In this document: in pieces, positions 1-7,610 of the stretch
Numbering within the stretch: the stretch's first letter is position 1
Layout: each line of letters starts with the position of its first letter
Assembly (NCBI GenBank): GCA_051000755.1
Contig: JBPCNZ010000016.1
Location: forward strand, 1 to 28,111
Origin: JALZAH01 sp051000755
GTDB taxonomy: Bacteria > Actinomycetota > Acidimicrobiia > Acidimicrobiales > Palsa-688
Reading direction: 5' to 3'
DNA: 28,111 bases
Translations under genes and position numbers: made by a program
The notes under the pieces: model-generated
The model's database searches: none
The model's input: the letters and a program-made list of their open reading frames with translations, nothing else
Told to the model about the DNA's origin: nothing

Positions 1-2
1 CC

Positions 3-554
3 TACAGCGTGCAGGCCGGGGACACGCTGGCGGGCATCGCGTCGAGGTTTCATGCCTGGACGGCGTCGCTGGTGGCCGCCAACCATCTGGTAAGCGCCAA
101 TGCCATAGCGGTCGGCCAGGTGCTGCAGGTCGGGGGTCAGGGGGCCAACGCTGCTCCTCCCGTTCCCGCGGCCGCCGCGGTCCCGGCGCCTGCGCCTACG
201 CCGGCCGCGGCCGCCGCGGTCCCGGTTCCGCTGACTGCCCCCGCGCCGCCGGCCGCAGCACCGAGCACCCCGACCCCCGCTCGGGGCGCGGGATCGTCCC
301 TCGGGACGTTCGTGGTCACGTGCTACGACGACCACGGGGTCACCGCCAGCGGGGCCATGACCGGCCCCGAGACGGTAGCCGTGGACCCCTCGGTCATTCC
401 CCTGGGATCTACCATCCACATCCAGGGGGTCGGCACCAGAGTGGCCCAGGACACCGGGGGTGCCATCACGGGCCACCGCCTCGATATCTGGGAGCCGAGC
501 GCCGCTCAATGCGATGCCTTCGGTGTCGAGACCCTTCAGGTCAGCCAGCCGTAG
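3..554 (+). CDS. LysM plus 3D-domain secreted cell-wall protein (5' partial)
   Basis: The reading frame is already open at the left edge, so the N-terminus, presumably with a signal peptide, is missing. The first about 40 residues form a LysM peptidoglycan-binding repeat (YSVQAGDTLAGIASRF, then an NHL and GQVLQV pattern). A linker of about 55 residues made of Ala and Pro follows, and then a 3D domain of about 75 residues. The three aspartates that name that fold are visible in VDPSVIPLGS, AQDTGGAI and HRLDIW. In this family the domain is a double-psi beta-barrel related to MltA and resuscitation-factor-like murein enzymes, so the likely role is peptidoglycan remodelling outside the membrane. 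The GTG at position 9 lies inside the LysM motif and is not a real start. The family assignment is firm; the exact bond cleaved is unknown. Confidence 0.85.
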   Translation, partial: YSVQAGDTLAGIASRFHAWTASLVAANHLVSANAIAVGQVLQVGGQGANAAPPVPAAAAVPAPAPTPAAAAAVPVPLTAPAPPAAAPSTPTPARGAGSSLGTFVVTCYDDHGVTASGAMTGPETVAVDPSVIPLGSTIHIQGVGTRVAQDTGGAITGHRLDIWEPSAAQCDAFGVETLQVSQP

Positions 555-560
555 GGACGC

Positions 561-1208
561 TCAGCGGGACTCGGTCGCCAGGCGCACGCCGAAGCCGATG
601 AGGACCACGCCGGTGATCTTCTCCAGGCGGCGCTGCGTCCAGGGATGGCGGAGCCACCCAACCCCGCGCACCACCATCCAGATGATCACCGCCAGCCAGA
701 GGCCGGTCTCGACCGCGAACCACACCCCGAGCAGGAACGAGAAGTCCCGTACGGACACCCCGGCCGGGATGAAGCCGGGCAGGAAGGCCACGAAGAAGAC
801 ACCGATCTTGGGATTGCAGACGTTCGAGATCACGCCATTGGCGTAGGCACGCGGCAACCGGGTCGCCGGCGCCGTGCTCCTGTCCCGATCGTGGCTCCCG
901 TCATCACCGTCCGGAAGGCCCTTGGGGCGGCCGGGCCACAGGCTGGTGACGCCCAGCCAGATCAGGTAGGCGGCGCCGACCAGACGTAACACGTCGTAGC
1001 CGAGGTGGCTGGCGGCCAGCAGCGACGACAGGCCCAGGGCGGCGGCGACCGCCCAGATCAGCAGGCCGGTGAGGGTGCCCGCGGCGGTGCACAAGCCCAC
1101 CCGGCGGCCGCCGCGCAGGGAGTTGCGCATCACCAGCATCGTGTCTGGTCCCGGGGCCAGGATCAGCAGGGTCGCCGCGGCTGCGAACCCGACCAGAGCA
1201 GTCAGCAC
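561..1208 (-). CDS. LysE/RhtB family amino-acid exporter
   Basis: This 215-residue integral membrane protein has the LysE/RhtB signature near its N-terminus (APGPDTMLVMRNSLRGG, residues about 18-34), followed by a glycine-rich helix (GLCTAAGTLTGLLIWAV). About six hydrophobic segments are visible, which is the family norm, and the length is typical. Members export amino acids or small metabolites such as lysine, threonine or homoserine lactones through the cytoplasmic membrane. The substrate cannot be read from the sequence. The start is a GTG at 1208, because the conserved motif lies close behind it. The gene ends 7 nt from the stop of the convergent LysM-3D gene. A hydrophilic loop rich in Asp and Arg sits near the middle (residues about 100-115). 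Confidence 0.9.
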   Translation of the reverse strand: MLTALVGFAAAATLLILAPGPDTMLVMRNSLRGGRRVGLCTAAGTLTGLLIWAVAAALGLSSLLAASHLGYDVLRLVGAAYLIWLGVTSLWPGRPKGLPDGDDGSHDRDRSTAPATRLPRAYANGVISNVCNPKIGVFFVAFLPGFIPAGVSVRDFSFLLGVWFAVETGLWLAVIIWMVVRGVGWLRHPWTQRRLEKITGVVLIGFGVRLATESR

Positions 1209-1250
1209 CGGGCAAACCTATCCGTCGCCGGCCGCCCGGCGACGGGACGA

Positions 1251-2138
1251 TCAGTGTTCGGCGTCGAGCCAGGCGAGGAGGGGACCGATGGCGCCCTTCC
1301 AGCCCTTGTAGGCGATCGTGTCCTCCGGGACGGAGGGCAGGGTGGTCCGCAGGGCATCGGCTGCCTCCGGGTGGTCGTTGACCAGATCGCCGAGCGACGT
1401 GACGTAGGTGCGGATGGTGAAGGTGATCGCGGGCCGGTCGGTCAACCGGCGCAGCGTCTGTCGCTCGACACGGAACCACAACTCGCGGCCGGGGTCGGTG
1501 AGTGGGGGAGGAGCTGGGCGCCCGTCGGCGGGGTCGGGTAGATGAAGATCGGGCCGGTCGAGCAGGGTCCAGTTCAGACGCCATACGGGCCGATCCCGGC
1601 GAAGGCGATCAAACGTCGCCGCTGTCGGCCGGGCCAGGGCCTCGGCGTAGCCCGGTACCGGTGCATGAATAGCGGAGAGGTCCCGACCGACTTTGGCGGC
1701 CAACGCCCAGCGGCTCGGGAAACAAACGCTGGCTGCGGTCAACGTCCACGCCCCGGACCGGCGCTCCATGAGACAGAGATCCTCCTGGACGATGCGGCCG
1801 GCGGCGTCGACCGGGTGCATCCCGGCCGGGTCGACGACGTCGCCGGTGGTGCAGTCCGTGATCGTGCCGTCCCCCTGGCGGACCATGGTGTCGGGGTGGT
1901 GGCGGTCCAGATCGTCGAGGATCGCCGCCAGCAGCTCGGCGCCGGCCGGCTCAGAACCGGGGAGAGAAGCCACGACCCGATCGTGGACCTCGCCCAGCAG
2001 CCGGCGCTTCTCCGCCAGAGTCACGGCCCGGAGCCGATCGACTTCCAACCACCGGGCGCGATCGAGAGGTCGCAGACCCATCGTCAACCGCCACGGCCGA
2101 TCCTCGACCGGGACGTAGACACGGGGGATCGTCGCCAT
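1251..2138 (-). CDS. DUF3445 family protein, probable haem-dependent oxidative N-demethylase
   Basis: The protein of 295 residues matches the DUF3445 family, whose studied members are haem-dependent oxidative N-demethylases. Recognisable blocks are the central segment with DLCLMERR, the FPSRWALAAKVGRDLSAIHA stretch followed by PVPGY, the WRLNWTLLD segment, LWFRVERQTLRRL, and the C-terminal YKGWKG. I placed the start at the ATG giving MATIPRVYV, because upstream codons in the open frame overlap the divergent gene and look non-coding. No clear Shine-Dalgarno sequence precedes it, so leaderless translation is possible. It is divergent from the YkgJ-like gene with an 85-nt gap that must hold both promoters. 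The family call is good; the substrate is unknown. Confidence 0.8.
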   Translation of the reverse strand: MATIPRVYVPVEDRPWRLTMGLRPLDRARWLEVDRLRAVTLAEKRRLLGEVHDRVVASLPGSEPAGAELLAAILDDLDRHHPDTMVRQGDGTITDCTTGDVVDPAGMHPVDAAGRIVQEDLCLMERRSGAWTLTAASVCFPSRWALAAKVGRDLSAIHAPVPGYAEALARPTAATFDRLRRDRPVWRLNWTLLDRPDLHLPDPADGRPAPPPLTDPGRELWFRVERQTLRRLTDRPAITFTIRTYVTSLGDLVNDHPEAADALRTTLPSVPEDTIAYKGWKGAIGPLLAWLDAEH

Positions 2139-2223
2139 CGTCGGCGATGGTAGGACCGGGCCGGCCGGCGGGTACGCTCCGCCCGGTCCTTCAAGGCGAG
2201 AACCGCGTTCCTGGTGGAGAGCC

Positions 2224-2851
2224 ATGGGCACTGACAGCACGAACGAAGGGTCATCCCTGGCTGCGGGAGACTTCGCCACGTGGACGGGCGAGATGCTCGA
2301 AGCCATCGGTGGCGAACGAGAATCGGATGTGCCGTGCGGTGGTTGCACCGCATGCTGCACCTCGTCGCAGTTCGTCCTCATCGAACCCGACGAGTACGAC
2401 ACGCTCTCCCACATCCCCGCCGGCCTGGCCTTCCCCGCCCCCCGAAGGCCGGCCGGCCACGTCGTCCTCGGCTACGACGAGGGTGGGCATTGCCCGATGC
2501 TGGTCGACGGCGGGTGCTCGATCTACGAGCACCGCCCCCGGACCTGCCGCACCTACGACTGCCGGGTCTTCCCCGCCGCCGGCGTTGCCCCCGAGGGCGA
2601 CGACAAGATACTGATCGCACGGCAAGCCCGGCGATGGCGGTTCAGCTACGGGACCCAGGCGGGCCAGGACCGCCACCACGCGGTCCGGGCCGCGGCCACG
2701 TTCCTCGCCCCGGAACACCGAGCTGCTCCCTCCGGGCGCAACGCCAACCAACGCCACCCAGCTGGCGGTGATGGCGATCGAGATCCACGACCTGTTCGTC
2801 GGCGACGGAGATCCCGACCCGGACCTGGTACGAACCCGGCTCCGCACGTAA
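2224..2851 (+). CDS. YkgJ family cysteine-cluster protein, frameshifted near the C-terminus
   Basis: YkgJ-type (putative zinc or iron chelator) proteins carry clustered cysteines. Here they appear as PCGGCTACC (residues about 38-46), CPML and CSIYEHRPRTCRTYDCRVFP, all in the starting frame. That frame then runs into an Arg/Pro-rich stretch that is not family-like. If one C is removed from the CCCC run at 2708-2711, the reading continues as FLARNTELLPPGATPTNATQ and ends LVRTRLRT with a TAA at 2849-2851. This restored tail, which includes AIEIHDLF, is what the family normally has. The coordinates given are for the restored gene; the uncorrected frame would run to 3072. The role of the family is unproven. 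The neighbour is the divergent DUF3445 gene. Confidence 0.75.
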
Positions 2852-2941
2852 GCACCTTGCCGGCGTGGGACCGGTCCTTCGGAGACGGAGCCGTTCACCG
2901 TGAGAGAAGGCGTTGCCCGAATAAGGGCAGCCCTTCGGCAG

Positions 2942-3118
2942 CTAGGTGCCGCCGTAGGAGATGTCGACAAGGTGGGCGTCCCGCCTGGAATTCACCGTCC
3001 CGCCACCGGCCGGCCATCGGCTGGACACCGCCAGGACGGGCGCGAAGCCTACGTTGCCGATGGGCTGGCTGACCGCAGCGAGCGACTCGGAGGCCGTGGT
3101 GCCACAGTCCTTGTTCAA
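2942..3118 (-). other. Possible C-terminal gene remnant in the 2852-3121 gap
   Basis: The 270-nt gap between the YkgJ gene and the metallophosphoesterase has no complete gene. On the minus strand an open stretch ends in a TAG at 2942 and encodes a plausible secreted-protein-like tail (DCGTTASESLAAVSQPIG, then VDISYGGT). It has no start and no recognisable N-terminal part, because it runs into the antisense of the metallophosphoesterase. It may be a remnant or chance. No homology is claimed. Confidence 0.2.
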
Positions 3119-3121
3119 GCC

Positions 3122-4357
3122 ATGACGCAGGTGACGGTGGTCTCGGACACGCATCTGTCGTCGGAGGCGCCTGAGGCCGCGGCCAACTGGGACGCAGTCG
3201 TCCGTCGCGTCGGCGAGCGCAGACCGGCCCTGGTGATCCACGTCGGAGATCTCTCCCTGGACGGCGCCCACCGCCCCGACGAGCTGACCAACGCTCGCCG
3301 GCAGCTTGACCGCCTACCGGTCGAGTGGCGGGCGGTGCCGGGAAACCATGACATCGGCGACAACCTGGGATCGGAAAGGCCTTCGGGGTCCGAGGTGGAT
3401 GGGCCTCGTCGCCAGCGGTGGGTCGATGCCGTCGGGGCCGACTGGTGGAGGACCGACATCGGCGGCTGGACCCTGGTCGGCATCGACGCCCAGTTGTTCG
3501 GCTCCGGTCTGGACACCGAGGCGGCCCAGTGGGCGTGGCTCGAGGGCGTTCTCGCCGAGACGGTCGGCCACCCGATCGCCCTCATCACCCATAAACCGCT
3601 GACCGCCAGCGAAGCCGAGCTGGCGGCGGCGCCGTGGCAGCGGTTTGTGCCGCCCGGGGCCCGCCGGCGCCTCGCCGATCTGCTCGACCAGCGGAGTGTG
3701 CCCCTTGTGCCCAGCGGCCACCTGCACCAGTTTCGGGTGCTCCGCCTTGCCACGCTCCGCCACGTGTGGGCGCCGACGACCTGGGCGGTGCTGCCCGACG
3801 ACCTCCAACCAACCTACGGGGTGAAGCGCTGCGGGGTGGTCGAGCTCACCTTGTCCGGCAAGAACGAGCCCGAGGTGTCGATGGTCGAACCTGCGGGTCT
3901 GGAGCAACTGACGCTGACCAAGGACCTTCCCGATCCGTACGCCGCTGAGCGGCGGTCCTGTGCCCACTACGTGTTCGCTCCTCGCCCGGCAACCGCCCAC
4001 CGGTCGACGACCCGCCCGTCGGCGGTGATGATCAGCTCGTCGGCCAGGTTGACTGCCGCGCAGACGTGGTTCGGTGCGACCCGGAGCACCGTTCCGAGCG
4101 CCGGTAGCGACTCGCCGTCGGGAAAGACGACCGTTGCGTGGTGCTCGGACAGGGCGGTCACCCGGGCATCAGGGTGGTCGATCAACCTACCGGCGCCGGT
4201 CGTCCACGCCGGGCGGTCGGCGCCGAGGACCTTGCTGCCGGCGTCGAGCACGATACGACTTCCTGTGCGGCTGATCACGGTCGTCGCCGCAGTGAGGGCA
4301 ACATCAGCGAAGGCGCAGGTGCCCAACTCGACCTGCTGGGCGTCGTTGAAGACATAG
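3122..4357 (+). CDS. Calcineurin-like metallophosphoesterase (true 3' end uncertain)
   Basis: The N-terminal about 230 residues form a calcineurin-type phosphoesterase. Metal-binding motifs appear in order: VSDTHLS (D9, H11), HVGDLSLDG (D42), VPGNHDIGD (N75, H76), ALITHKP and SGHLHQF. Such enzymes use two metal ions to hydrolyse phosphomono- or diesters; the substrate is unknown. I chose the ATG giving MTQVTVVSDTH because it starts directly on the first motif. The plausible protein ends near residue 275 (DLPDPYAA, about position 3945), but no in-frame stop occurs until 4357. The last 390 nt are therefore antisense to the convincing PLP-enzyme gene and read as low-complexity sequence. A TGA in another frame lies at 3946-3948, so a small indel near there may hide the natural stop. 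Confidence 0.8.
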   Translation: MTQVTVVSDTHLSSEAPEAAANWDAVVRRVGERRPALVIHVGDLSLDGAHRPDELTNARRQLDRLPVEWRAVPGNHDIGDNLGSERPSGSEVDGPRRQRWVDAVGADWWRTDIGGWTLVGIDAQLFGSGLDTEAAQWAWLEGVLAETVGHPIALITHKPLTASEAELAAAPWQRFVPPGARRRLADLLDQRSVPLVPSGHLHQFRVLRLATLRHVWAPTTWAVLPDDLQPTYGVKRCGVVELTLSGKNEPEVSMVEPAGLEQLTLTKDLPDPYAAERRSCAHYVFAPRPATAHRSTTRPSAVMISSSARLTAAQTWFGATRSTVPSAGSDSPSGKTTVAWCSDRAVTRASGWSINLPAPVVHAGRSAPRTLLPASSTIRLPVRLITVVAAVRATSAKAQVPNSTCWASLKT

Positions 4358-5028
4358 ACGCCTGGTCGTATCTCGTTCAGCGCGTCCTGATCCGCCGTCG
4401 CCGCGGTGGGGGTCGACCCCCCACTGCTGATCTCCACCTCGACGCCGGCGCGGCGCAGGGCGCTGGCAGCCTGCCGAAGGGTGCGGGCTTCGTCGGCAGC
4501 CGCCTGTTGGGGAGCGCCGAGGCCGTAACCGTGTCCCGGGAACGTGAAGATCCCCGACACCCGCAGGCCGACCCGCTCGGCGGCGATGGCGACCTCCCCG
4601 GCCTGCTCGGCGGGGACACCGGTGCGGTGGTGGCCGCTGTCGACCTCGACGAGGGCCTCGAGGTCCGTGCCTGCGGTGGCTCGCGCCAGGACCCCAGCCC
4701 CCTCGGCGGAATCGATGCCGACCCGTACCTCGGCCTTGTCGGCGAGGGCCCGAAGTCGGTTACCTCGTGCGCCCGCCGCCCAGACGGGATGGGCAATGAA
4801 GAGGTCGGTGACCCCAGCGCCCACGAAGAGCTCGGCCTCCGCCACGGTGGCCACGGTCAGCCCGCTCGCTCCGAGGTCCAGCTGCCGGAGGGCGACCTCG
4901 ATGCACTTGTGGGTCTTGGCGTGCGGTCGCAGCGCCAACGAACGGGTCCGGGCACTCACGGCCATGGCCCGCAGGTTCCGGTCGAGCACGTCGGCATCGA
5001 CCATGAGGCACGGAGTCTCGACCTCCAT
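3967..5028 (-). CDS. D-serine dehydratase / D-threonine aldolase-like PLP enzyme
   Basis: This 353-residue protein is a fold-III (alanine racemase-like) PLP enzyme of the D-serine dehydratase/D-threonine aldolase group. It opens METPCLMVD and carries the PLP-lysine motif RPHAKTHK (residues 34-41, with K38 the likely Schiff-base lysine). Later come TFPGHGYG, SSGGSTPTA (phosphate binding) and, near the end, PNHVC. In this group the last motif binds a metal: His-x-Cys is the pattern of D-serine dehydratase, while His-x-Asp is that of D-threonine aldolase. H321 and C323 therefore favour a zinc D-serine dehydratase, giving pyruvate and ammonia. I placed the start at the ATG at 5028; the frame is open to a GTG at 5109. 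The 3' end overlaps the convergent phosphoesterase frame. Confidence 0.85.
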   Translation of the reverse strand: MEVETPCLMVDADVLDRNLRAMAVSARTRSLALRPHAKTHKCIEVALRQLDLGASGLTVATVAEAELFVGAGVTDLFIAHPVWAAGARGNRLRALADKAEVRVGIDSAEGAGVLARATAGTDLEALVEVDSGHHRTGVPAEQAGEVAIAAERVGLRVSGIFTFPGHGYGLGAPQQAAADEARTLRQAASALRRAGVEVEISSGGSTPTAATADQDALNEIRPGVYVFNDAQQVELGTCAFADVALTAATTVISRTGSRIVLDAGSKVLGADRPAWTTGAGRLIDHPDARVTALSEHHATVVFPDGESLPALGTVLRVAPNHVCAAVNLADELIITADGRVVDRWAVAGRGANT

Positions 5029-5133
5029 CACCGCCAGTCTGGCCGACCGAGACTGGGCCGGCTGACAAATGTCATCTGCCAATCGTGACTCGCGGCACTT
5101 CACGGTCACGGCAGCGTCTGGGACCTTGGAAAG

Positions 5134-5682
5134 ATGCCGACCTCAGCCACCCCCAGCTTCGAACGGTCCCGTGGGGCCCTGACGGGGACCATGATCTCGG
5201 GCGCGGCCGGCATCGCGTGGGCGCAGTGGGCCGCCTCCGGATTGTCGGGGACAATCTCGATCGTCGTCCGAGTGGTTGCCGTCGTGGCGGGGGTGTTCCT
5301 CATCGTGCGCAGTGCCCGGCTCCGTCGCGCCGCGGTAGCCGGGTCAGACACGATGTTCACCTCCCGGGCTTATCTCCTCGTCGTTGTCGCCGAAGGTGGC
5401 GCGCTGGTCGGGGGGGCAGAGCTGCTCAACGCCAGCGGCGAGGCGGCGTATGTTGCCGCCTGGTTCGCCATCGCGGTCGGCGTCCACTTCATCGGCTTCG
5501 GAAGGCTCTTTCATGCCAGCTTCTACGGGTTGGGGGCGGCCATCCTCCTGGGCGGCGTCGCCGGGGCGGTTGTCGGGTTGGCGGGCGGCGGCCAGGGTGG
5601 GGTCGAAGCCACGTCCGGCCTCATTGCCGCGGTGAGCCTGTTGGCCGGGGGCGGGTGGAGGACGAGTCGCGCCGGCGGGTGA
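5134..5682 (+). CDS. Small multi-spanning membrane protein, function unknown
   Basis: The 182-residue protein has about five or six hydrophobic helices: residues about 20-40, 43-60, 80-95, 105-125, 128-150 and 158-175. A short Arg-rich loop (RSARLRRAAVAG) lies after the second. No catalytic motif is evident and I do not recognise a family. The ATG follows GGAAAG at very close spacing, so the start is reasonable but not certain. It is divergent from the PLP-enzyme gene and about 100 nt upstream of the R2lox gene on the same strand, but separated from it by an inverted repeat and probably its own promoter. Confidence 0.7.
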   Translation: MPTSATPSFERSRGALTGTMISGAAGIAWAQWAASGLSGTISIVVRVVAVVAGVFLIVRSARLRRAAVAGSDTMFTSRAYLLVVVAEGGALVGGAELLNASGEAAYVAAWFAIAVGVHFIGFGRLFHASFYGLGAAILLGGVAGAVVGLAGGGQGGVEATSGLIAAVSLLAGGGWRTSRAGG

Positions 5683-5705
5683 ACAGTGTCCGGCGCCCAG
5701 CGCGG

Positions 5706-5721
5706 TCATGCCGTGGCATGA
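5706..5721. promoter_or_regulatory. Perfect 7-bp inverted repeat, candidate operator before R2lox
   Basis: The sequence TCATGCCGTGGCATGA has 7-bp perfect arms around a GT spacer. It lies 60 nt before the R2lox start codon, just ahead of an AT-richer stretch (GCATACTGTAC, about 5736-5746) that could hold a -10 element. The size and symmetry fit a dimeric repressor site. No regulator gene of that type is adjacent, so the binding protein is unknown. Confidence 0.4.
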
Positions 5722-5780
5722 GCGTCCGCCGAAGGCATACTGTACGCGGGGGCAGGTGAACAGACGAGGGAGAGGGCGCC

Positions 5781-6746
5781 ATGGCAGACACGCTGAACCA
5801 CGCCGAGTTGGACCGCATCGAGATCGACGACCTGGCCGGCATGGGACAGGTCAACATCGACGACGTGCTCGATTACGTACACGTCCCGACCGCCCAGTTA
5901 CCACCGTATCTGGACCTGTATGACCGGTATCTCCGGCAACGGTGGAACGTCAACGAGTTGGATTTCTCCCAGGACCGGGTGGACTGGACCGAGAAGATGA
6001 CCGATGCGTCCCGGAGCTCGTTTCTCTCCATCGCGTCCGGCTTCCACCACGGCGAACGGCAGGTGGAGGCGGAGCTGGCCCCGCTGCTCTTCGGTGTCTC
6101 CGAGGACTACAAGATCTTCCTGACCAGCCACCTGGAGGACGAGGCCCGGCACACGGTCTTCTTCGACCATTTCTACCGCGAGGTCGTCGGCCTCGAAGGC
6201 GACGGGATCATGGACATCCTCGACGGCTCCTGGCAATACATCCAGGAGACGTTCGTCGGTCCGTTCGGGCTCCTTGCCTACCTGACCGACGACCTTCGTC
6301 GCCGGCCCTACGACAAGCACCTGCAAATGCAGTACGCCACCGCCTACATGATCTGGATCGAAGGCGTCCTGGCCCTGTCGGTCATGAAGATCACCCTCAA
6401 CTACGCCCGGGACTTCAAGGTCCTCCCCGGCTATTACACGGGCTTCACCGCCACCTGCCGGGATGAGGCCCGTCACGTGCAGGGCGGCATGCGCTTCGTG
6501 CGCCAGCTCCTCGACGAGGATCCCCGCTACGTCAAGGACATCCACGAGACCCTGCGGACCCTCCTGACGATGAGCGCGGCGCGCTCGGGCTACGTCTACT
6601 ACGAGCCGCTGGGCTGGTCTGAGGAGCGGGTCCAGGACCTGTTCATGGACCAGTTGCACAAGAAGTTGGCCATGGTCGGGGTGTCCCTGCCGGCCGATCT
6701 GGAGACGATGCTGTCCATGGCCAAGCCGACGTTGGCGGGAGGGTGA
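5781..6746 (+). CDS. R2-like ligand-binding oxidase (R2lox), Mn/Fe ferritin-fold protein
   Basis: This 321-residue helical protein has the six metal ligands of the ribonucleotide-reductase-R2 superfamily: E92 in HHGERQVEAEL, E121 and H124 in EDEARHTVFF, E194 in YMIWIEGVLA, and E229 and H232 in RDEARHVQGG. Two further residues separate R2lox from true R2. A valine three positions after the first ligand (V95, in ERQV) and a tyrosine five before the fourth (Y189) match the pair that forms the Val-Tyr ether crosslink in R2lox. The family binds a Mn/Fe centre and a fatty-acid-like ligand; its substrate is not known. A purine-rich RBS (GAGGGAGAGGG) precedes the ATG. The stop overlaps the start of the SCP2-like gene, implying coupled translation. 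Automated pipelines often mislabel this family as ribonucleotide reductase beta. Confidence 0.9.
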   Translation: MADTLNHAELDRIEIDDLAGMGQVNIDDVLDYVHVPTAQLPPYLDLYDRYLRQRWNVNELDFSQDRVDWTEKMTDASRSSFLSIASGFHHGERQVEAELAPLLFGVSEDYKIFLTSHLEDEARHTVFFDHFYREVVGLEGDGIMDILDGSWQYIQETFVGPFGLLAYLTDDLRRRPYDKHLQMQYATAYMIWIEGVLALSVMKITLNYARDFKVLPGYYTGFTATCRDEARHVQGGMRFVRQLLDEDPRYVKDIHETLRTLLTMSAARSGYVYYEPLGWSEERVQDLFMDQLHKKLAMVGVSLPADLETMLSMAKPTLAGG

Positions 6747-7207
6747 CGAAGGAGCGGTTCATGACCGCGGGGTGGGCCGCGGCCTGCCGGCAAGGCGCCA
6801 ACTCGTGGCCCGAGCCCGAGTACAAGGCGACCAAGCTGCAGGACTTCTGGGACTGGATCGCCATGGTGCGGCCCTTCGTCAGCGGGGTCGTGGCCTTTAC
6901 GGTGCGCGAGCCGCCCTCGGGCGCCGAAGGGGACACCCTGAAGCTGGTCTTCGCCGAAGGGGTGGTGACCGAGGCTTCGATCACGGCGCGAGCCGAGGTC
7001 GAGCCTCACGCCACGTTCCTCCTGGCCGGGTCCCTCGAGGACTGGACGGACCTTCTGGACGGCTTTGATCCCGGCAAGATGATCATGTATCGCAAGCTGA
7101 TGCTGGAGAAGGGAGAGACCCTCCAGTTCTTCATGGCCGCCTTCTTCTGGACGGAGTTGCTGGCCGCCATCCAGACGGTACCTACCGAGGCGCCCGCCCC
7201 CGTCTGA
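6743..7207 (+). CDS. SCP2-type sterol/lipid-binding domain protein
   Basis: The 154-residue protein resembles the SCP2 sterol-transfer fold. A variable N-terminus leads into alternating strands (GVVAFTVRE, LKLVFAEGVV, ATFLLAGSLEDWTDLLDG) and a late helix with the Met/Lys-rich segment GKMIMYRKLMLEKGETLQF. That order is typical of SCP2-like lipid-binding domains. The GTG start shares GTGA with the R2lox stop; an in-frame ATG lies at 6761. An oxidase that binds a long-chain lipid, directly coupled to a lipid-carrier domain, suggests that the two act on the same hydrophobic substrate. That is an inference. No terminator-like hairpin was noted in the 130 nt that follow. Confidence 0.7.
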   Translation: MTKERFMTAGWAAACRQGANSWPEPEYKATKLQDFWDWIAMVRPFVSGVVAFTVREPPSGAEGDTLKLVFAEGVVTEASITARAEVEPHATFLLAGSLEDWTDLLDGFDPGKMIMYRKLMLEKGETLQFFMAAFFWTELLAAIQTVPTEAPAPV

Positions 7208-7337
7208 GCTCCCCCGGGCTGATCCGCCCCGCCCGGGCTCAGGAGCCGGGATGGGACCACAGCCAGGCCAGGACCTGCTGAGCGTGCTCATTCGGCGGGA
7301 AGCGGAGGCAGGTGGTTGAGGTCTGCCATCGCGGGCG

Positions 7338-7496
7338 TCAGGCTTCGGTTACCTTGACGATCCCGTAGATCACGCCTGGGATGTGTCCGAGAAGTTGCAG
7401 CAGGATCGCCCAGAGCACCGCCTTGCAGGGACCCTTCTTGATGAGCACGGCGAGAAAGGGCAGGAAGAAGCAGAGGACGATCAGAACGATCTTCAT
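7338..7496 (-). CDS. YqaE/Pmp3 family small membrane protein (52 aa)
   Basis: This short gene reads MKIVLIVLCFFLPFLAVLIK at its start and later contains KGPCKAVLWAILLQLLGHIP and GVIYGIVKV. Two hydrophobic helices flank a short loop with Lys-Gly and Cys, and the second helix ends in the hallmark of the UPF0057/Pmp3 family (LGHIPGVIYG). Members are two-helix membrane proteins linked to membrane potential and to salt or cold stress. The length (52 residues) is exactly family-like. It lies antisense between the SCP2-like gene and the damaged SDR. Only the ATG at 7496 is suitable as a start. Confidence 0.9.
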   Translation of the reverse strand: MKIVLIVLCFFLPFLAVLIKKGPCKAVLWAILLQLLGHIPGVIYGIVKVTEA

Positions 7497-7610
7497 GGGT
7501 CGACGATAGCGACACGCGGTCCCTTGGCCCAGAGGATTCGAGTGTCGACGATGAGTTCGGCGAACGAGGTCGTCTTATGTCAGATCGTTGGTGAGAGGGA
7601 AGGACATCAG

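Noticed and set aside
137..319. 60-codon minus-strand frame inside the Ala/Pro linker
   Set aside because: It is antisense to the low-complexity linker of the LysM-3D gene, giving only Ala/Gly repeats.
5781..6746. Class I ribonucleotide reductase beta subunit
   Set aside because: The R2lox-specific Val/Tyr pair is present and no alpha subunit gene is nearby.
6599..7291. 230-codon minus-strand frame opposite the SCP2-like gene
   Set aside because: It is antisense to two genes with recognisable folds and has no domain of its own.
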